64,000 bases of DNA, taken from positions 1-64,000 of the forward strand of contig NZ_JAMOIH010000017.1 of the NCBI RefSeq assembly GCF_024448955.1, read 5' to 3'. How positions within the stretch are numbered: position 1 is the stretch's first letter; each line of letters begins with the position of its first letter. The position numbers were made by a program, and so were the translations under genes. The notes beneath the pieces are model-generated. The model worked only from the letters and a program-made list of their open reading frames with translations. It made no database searches and had not been told where the DNA came from. The stretch comes from Stutzerimonas stutzeri (GTDB lineage: Bacteria > Pseudomonadota > Gammaproteobacteria > Pseudomonadales > Pseudomonadaceae). Positions 60,156-64,000 of the stretch are shown here, one piece after another.

Positions 60156-60566
60156 ATGAGTCTGATCAGCGAATTCAAGGCGTTTGCCGTCAGGGGCAAT
60201 GTGATCGACATGGCCGTGGGCATTATTGTCGGTGCAGCCTTTACCAAGATCGTTTCGTCCTTCGTGGCGGACGTGGTCACTCCGCCGCTGGGATTGTTGA
60301 TCGGCGGTGTGGACTTCTCGGACTTGGCCATCGTGCTCAAGCAGGCTGTGGGTGATACGCCGGCAGTCACCCTGAGCTACGGACGCTTCGTCCAAACGGT
60401 ATTCGACTTCGCCATTGTGGCGTTCGCCATCTTCCTGGCGGTCAAGGCCATCAACCACCTCAAACGCAAGGAAGCCGAAGCGCCATCGGCCCCGCCAGCG
60501 CCTTCCAAGGAAGAGGTGCTGTTGACCGAAATTCGCGATGCGTTGCGCGCGCAGAACCGGTCCTGA
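60156..60566 (+). CDS. mscL: Large-conductance mechanosensitive channel MscL
   Basis: MscL (136 aa) opens under membrane tension to release solutes on osmotic downshock. It has the N-terminal amphipathic helix [29 protein letters not shown], a periplasmic loop (about 45-75), the second helix (about 77-100) and the C-terminal LLTEIRDAL bundle helix. TAAGGA precedes ATG 60156. Confidence 0.97.
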   Translation: MSLISEFKAFAVRGNVIDMAVGIIVGAAFTKIVSSFVADVVTPPLGLLIGGVDFSDLAIVLKQAVGDTPAVTLSYGRFVQTVFDFAIVAFAIFLAVKAINHLKRKEAEAPSAPPAPSKEEVLLTEIRDALRAQNRS

Positions 60567-60724
60567 GTCGCCTCCCAAGCGCCCGAACAGCCGCCGCCCC
60601 CTGCTCGGGCCAGGTCGGTGGCGGGGAGGAACCGTTCAAGGCGGCGAGCTGAGCGGTTCGCTCACTGGGGTGGTAAAGGGATACTGAAAGGAGCTCCCGG
60701 CCCGGGCGCCGGGAAGCGAGTGGC

Positions 60725-61756
60725 TTATTCCGGCTTCGGCGTGGTCGCCGTGCTAGCCGGTAGTAGCGGATAGGCCACCTGCGGTAGCTCACCGGTCAGG
60801 CTGTGCAGGAAGGCGGTGATGGCCTTGACTTCGTCATCCTTGAGCTGACGGCCCAGCTGACTGTCGCCCATGATGGCTACGGCCTGCTCAAGGTCCCAGA
60901 CCTCGCCGCTGTGGAAGTACGGCGGAGTCAGCGCGATGTTGCGCAGCGGCGCGGCGCGGAACACGTACTCGTCGGCGGCGGTGTTGGTAACGGCGAAGCG
61001 GCCCTTGTCATCTTCCGGCAGGATCTCGGCCCCCGGCTTCTTGATCACGCCGAAGGGGAAGTAGCTCTGGCCACCGACGTTGACGCCGTTGTGGCAGGCG
61101 ATACAGCCGGCGTCCATGAACAGCGCCAGGCCTTCTTTCTGCTGCGCATCCAACGCGTTGTCGTCGCCCTTGAGGAAGCGGTCGAACGGCGAGTTGGGCG
61201 TGGTCAGGCTGATTTCGAAGGCCTCCAACGCGTAGGCCATGTTGTCGAAGCTGACCGGGTCCTTGTCGTTGGGAAACGCCTTCGTGAACTCGGCAACGTA
61301 TTCGGGGATGCTCTGGAGCGTCGTTTCCACTCGCTCCGGCGTACTGTTCATCTCGACGCTAGCCTGGACAGGGCCCTTGGCCTGCTCCTGCAGATCCTTG
61401 GCGCGGCCATCCCAGAACTGCGCGGCGTTGAATACGGCGTTGAGCACGGTCGGTGAGTTGCGCGGACCCTTCTGCCAGCCATGGCCGATGGAGGTGGTGA
61501 CGTTGTCGCTGCCGCCGATGCTGAGGTTGTGGCACGTGTTGCAGCTGATCACATGGCTGCTGGACAGGCGTGGATCGAACCACAGCTTGTGTCCAAGGAT
61601 TGCCTGGTCTTCATTGATGGTCTGTCCACGGACTTCGGTGACCTTGTCCGGGATCGGTTGGAAGATGGCGTTGGCGCGGTCGCGCAGTTCATCGGCATTG
61701 GCGGTGCCGGCGATCAGCAGCAGGCCACCGAGCAACAGGGGAAGTGGGGCGCTCAT
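60725..61756 (-). CDS. ccpR: Di-haem cytochrome c peroxidase
   Basis: A 343-aa periplasmic peroxidase reducing hydrogen peroxide with electrons from cytochrome c or azurin. It has a signal peptide (MSAPLPLLLGGLLLIAGTANA), two haem c sites (C72-C75-H76 in SCNTCHNLS and C218-C221-H222 in GCIACHNGV) and the family motif FWDGRAKDLQEQA. AAGGAG precedes ATG 61756. An Anr-type box 62 bases upstream matches the oxygen-limited control known for this enzyme. Confidence 0.95.
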   Translation of the reverse strand: MSAPLPLLLGGLLLIAGTANADELRDRANAIFQPIPDKVTEVRGQTINEDQAILGHKLWFDPRLSSSHVISCNTCHNLSIGGSDNVTTSIGHGWQKGPRNSPTVLNAVFNAAQFWDGRAKDLQEQAKGPVQASVEMNSTPERVETTLQSIPEYVAEFTKAFPNDKDPVSFDNMAYALEAFEISLTTPNSPFDRFLKGDDNALDAQQKEGLALFMDAGCIACHNGVNVGGQSYFPFGVIKKPGAEILPEDDKGRFAVTNTAADEYVFRAAPLRNIALTPPYFHSGEVWDLEQAVAIMGDSQLGRQLKDDEVKAITAFLHSLTGELPQVAYPLLPASTATTPKPE

Positions 61757-62073
61757 CAGGGGGCTCCTTATAGGATGTTGGCAGGTTCTAGGAGGCCTTT
61801 TTCCGTCAAGCGAAGGGTTGATTCAGGTCAAGCGGAAGCGAAACTTTAGATGCGTGCTATCTATTAGCTTGCTACTAAATATTTCGATAAGACTTGGATG
61901 CCGGCGCGTCATGATCCAGTCGAGAGATACCTGTCCGATCTGTCAGCCACTAGCCCGCACGCTTGTTGTCCGCCGCCTCGGGGCGTATGTCCGCCAGCTT
62001 GCAGCAGGGCAATGGCAGCGCCAGAATGGCGGCATCAATCGTGGCCATAAGACCACTCCAGCAAGGATTCCCG
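61757..62073. other. Divergent intergenic region between ccpR and the Lon-like gene
   Basis: This 317-base gap holds the Anr-type box (61818-61831) and, on the + strand, the leader of the protease gene. I see no small gene with a convincing start and no hairpin terminator. Confidence 0.5.
61818..61831 (-). promoter_or_regulatory. Anr/FNR box upstream of ccpR
   Basis: TTGATTCAGGTCAA matches TTGAT-N4-ATCAA at nine of ten positions. It lies 62-75 bases before the ccpR start. I could not place a -10 element at the exact class II distance. Confidence 0.7.
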
Positions 62074-64000
62074 ATGCCCCAAACTGACGCTGCCGGCCTG
62101 CGCCTGGCGCCCGATGCGCTGACCCGCCCCTTCGAACCCAGCCAGTTCGACTTCAAGACCACTGATGAACTGGAACCTTTTCTAGGGGTTCTCGGCCAGG
62201 AGCGAGCCGTCGAGGCCCTGCAATTCGGCGTGGCGATGCCGCGTCCCGGTTACAACGTCTTCGTGATGGGCGAGCCGGGTACGGGGCGTTTCTCCTTCGT
62301 GCGGCGTTACCTCAAGGCTGAAGGCAAGCGTCTGGATACGCCGTCGGATTGGGTGTACGTGAATAATTTTGACGAGCCCCGTGAGCCGCGCGTAGTGGAA
62401 CTGCCCCAGGGCGGCGCGGGGGAATTCATCGCCGACATCGGTCAACTGATCGACAATCTCATGGCGACCTTCCCGGCGGTGTTCGAACATCCGAGCTTCC
62501 AGCAGAAGAAGAGCGCCATCGACCGCGCCTTCAATCAGCGCTACGACAAAGCGCTCGATGTGATCGAGAAGCTCGCGCTGGAGAAGGAAATCGCGCTTTA
62601 CCGCGACAGCAGCAATATAGCCTTCACGCCGATGAAAGACGGCAAGTCGATGGACGAAGCCGAGTTCGCGCAACTGCCGGAGGCGGATCGCGAGCGCTAC
62701 CACGAAGATATTTCCGCGCTGGAAGTGCAGCTGAACGAGGGGCTCGCCAGCCTGCCGCAGTGGAAGCGCGAGTCGAGCAACCAGTTGCGTCAGCTCAACG
62801 ATGAAACCATCAGCCAGGCATTGCAGCCGCTGCTGGCGCCGCTGTCGGAAAAATACGGTGAAAACGCGAGCATCGAAGCATATTTGCAGGCCGTGCAGGT
62901 CAACCTGCTGAAGACCGTGGTGGAGCAACTGGTCGACGAGAATCGCCCGGACGCCCAGACCCGCCAGCTGCTGGAAGAACAGTACAGCCCAAGCCTGGTG
63001 GTCGGGCACCCGCTGGACGGCGGTGCACCGGTGGTGTTCGAACCGCACCCCACCTACGACAACCTGTTCGGCCGCATCGAGTACAGCACCGATCAGGGCG
63101 CGCTTTACACCAGTTATCGGCAGCTGCGTCCGGGTGCGTTGCACCGCGCCAACGGCGGCTTCCTGATGCTCGAAGCGGAGAAAATGCTCAGCGAGCCCTT
63201 CGTCTGGGAAGCGCTCAAGCGTGCGTTGCAGTCGCGCAAGCTGAAAATGGAATCGCCGCTGGCCGAGCTGGGGCGTCTGGCCACCGTCACCCTGACGCCG
63301 GAAGTCATCCCGCTCAACGTCAAGGTGGTGATCATCGGCTCTCGGCAGCTGTACTACACCCTGCAAGACCTGGATCCGGATTTCCAGGAGATGTTCCGTG
63401 TGCTGGTTGATTTCGATGAGGAGATTCCGCTGGCCGAGGACAGTCTCGAACAGTTTGCCCAATTGATGAAGACGCGCACCTCGGAAGAGGGCATGGCGCC
63501 GCTGACCGCAGCGGCAGTGGCGCGTCTGGCGACCTACAGCGCGCGCCTGGCCGAGCATCAGGGGCGCTTGTCGGCGCGTATTGGCGACCTGTTCCAACTG
63601 GTCAGTGAAGCGGATTTCATTCGCCAGTTGGCCAAGGACGAGGTGACCGATGTCGGCCACATCGAGCGAGCGCTGAAAGCCAAGGCGACCCGGACCGGTC
63701 GTGTCTCGGCACGAATTCTCGAGGACATTCTCGCTGGGGTTATCCTCATCGACAGCGAAGGCGCGGCTATCGGCAAGTGCAACGGACTCACCGTTCTGGA
63801 AGTCGGCGACTCAGCGTTCGGCATGCCGGCGCGCATCTCCGCCACCGTCTATCCGGGTGGCTCGGGGATCGTCGATATCGAGCGCGAGGTCAACCTCGGC
63901 CAGCCGATTCACTCCAAGGGCGTGATGATCCTGACCGGCTTTCTCGGCAGCCGCTACGCGCAGGAATTCCCGCTTGAGATCTCCGCCAGCATCGCGCTGG
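62074..64000 (+). CDS. Lon-like AAA ATP-dependent protease (3' end beyond window)
   Basis: At least 642 codons of a LonB/YcbZ-like protease run off the window end. It starts MPQTDAAGLRLAPDALTRPFEPSQFDFKTTDELEP with GCAAGGA upstream. The nucleotide-binding region reads VFVMGEPGTGRFSFVRRYL (about residues 60-78), then FGRIEYSTDQGALYTSYRQLRPGALHRANGGFLML, and the Lon proteolytic domain begins at GKCNGLTVLEVGDSAFGMPARISATVYPG (about 568-596). The catalytic serine and lysine lie past the window. Confidence 0.9.
   Translation, partial: MPQTDAAGLRLAPDALTRPFEPSQFDFKTTDELEPFLGVLGQERAVEALQFGVAMPRPGYNVFVMGEPGTGRFSFVRRYLKAEGKRLDTPSDWVYVNNFDEPREPRVVELPQGGAGEFIADIGQLIDNLMATFPAVFEHPSFQQKKSAIDRAFNQRYDKALDVIEKLALEKEIALYRDSSNIAFTPMKDGKSMDEAEFAQLPEADRERYHEDISALEVQLNEGLASLPQWKRESSNQLRQLNDETISQALQPLLAPLSEKYGENASIEAYLQAVQVNLLKTVVEQLVDENRPDAQTRQLLEEQYSPSLVVGHPLDGGAPVVFEPHPTYDNLFGRIEYSTDQGALYTSYRQLRPGALHRANGGFLMLEAEKMLSEPFVWEALKRALQSRKLKMESPLAELGRLATVTLTPEVIPLNVKVVIIGSRQLYYTLQDLDPDFQEMFRVLVDFDEEIPLAEDSLEQFAQLMKTRTSEEGMAPLTAAAVARLATYSARLAEHQGRLSARIGDLFQLVSEADFIRQLAKDEVTDVGHIERALKAKATRTGRVSARILEDILAGVILIDSEGAAIGKCNGLTVLEVGDSAFGMPARISATVYPGGSGIVDIEREVNLGQPIHSKGVMILTGFLGSRYAQEFPLEISASIAL

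Noticed and set aside
62182-63660. 492-codon open frame on the minus strand
   Set aside because: The plus strand encodes an unmistakable Lon-like protease through this interval.

Overview
This window is chromosomal DNA from a gammaproteobacterium of the Pseudomonas lineage, most likely the Stutzerimonas (Pseudomonas) stutzeri group. The evidence is the ribosomal protein operon order, close protein similarity (recalled, not searched) to Pseudomonas KatA, GdhA, RadA, MapZ, CcpR and Fpr, high G+C coding sequence, and short palindromes built on GTAGGGTGGGCT of the kind I associate with P. stutzeri. I see no tRNA, rRNA, CRISPR array, insertion sequence or prophage.

Layout. 1-13860 holds the S10, spc and alpha ribosomal operons (rpsJ to rplQ, with secY and rpoA), opened by a near-consensus promoter and closed by a strong terminator; extra promoter and hairpin signals lie before rpsH and rpsM. 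13999-22382 holds katA, uvrA (reverse), a YajR-like MFS transporter, ssb and two sugar-nucleotide SDR genes. 22457-31422 is an envelope and metal-uptake block: an OmpW/OprG porin with an Anr-type box, a six-gene TonB2-like energy-transducing operon with a candidate Fur box (DUF3450, TtpC-like ExbB, ExbB, ExbD, TonB, TPR), and a reverse operon (ZrgA-like DUF2796, ABC ATPase, permease, DUF3299) with a candidate Zur site. 31530-36685 carries small envelope and metal-linked genes, trmA and an NCS2 purine permease. 37038-40752 encodes a three-subunit PaoABC-type molybdenum aldehyde oxidoreductase.

40937-53821 contains rlmG, fpr, gdhA, gntK, ettA, a four-PAS GGDEF-EAL protein resembling MorA, glyA and a Cache-domain two-component pair. 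53911-59502 contains an isoprenylcysteine-methyltransferase-like gene, the PilZ gene mapZ, a dctA-type transporter with its FadR-type regulator, radA and a CopD-like gene. 59680-64000 has a YdcH-like gene, mscL, the di-haem peroxidase ccpR under an Anr-type box, and a Lon-like AAA protease cut by the window end.

The most unusual observation is a decayed, in-frame copy of the last ~35 codons of radA at 54922-55017, next to mapZ, about 2.6 kb from the intact radA end. In P. aeruginosa mapZ and radA are neighbours (recalled), so the dctA-regulator block appears to have been inserted at the radA 3' end, leaving a scar. Inside that block, two copies of a GGTAAGACC operator flank a good promoter, as expected for looping control by the linked FadR/LldR-type regulator.
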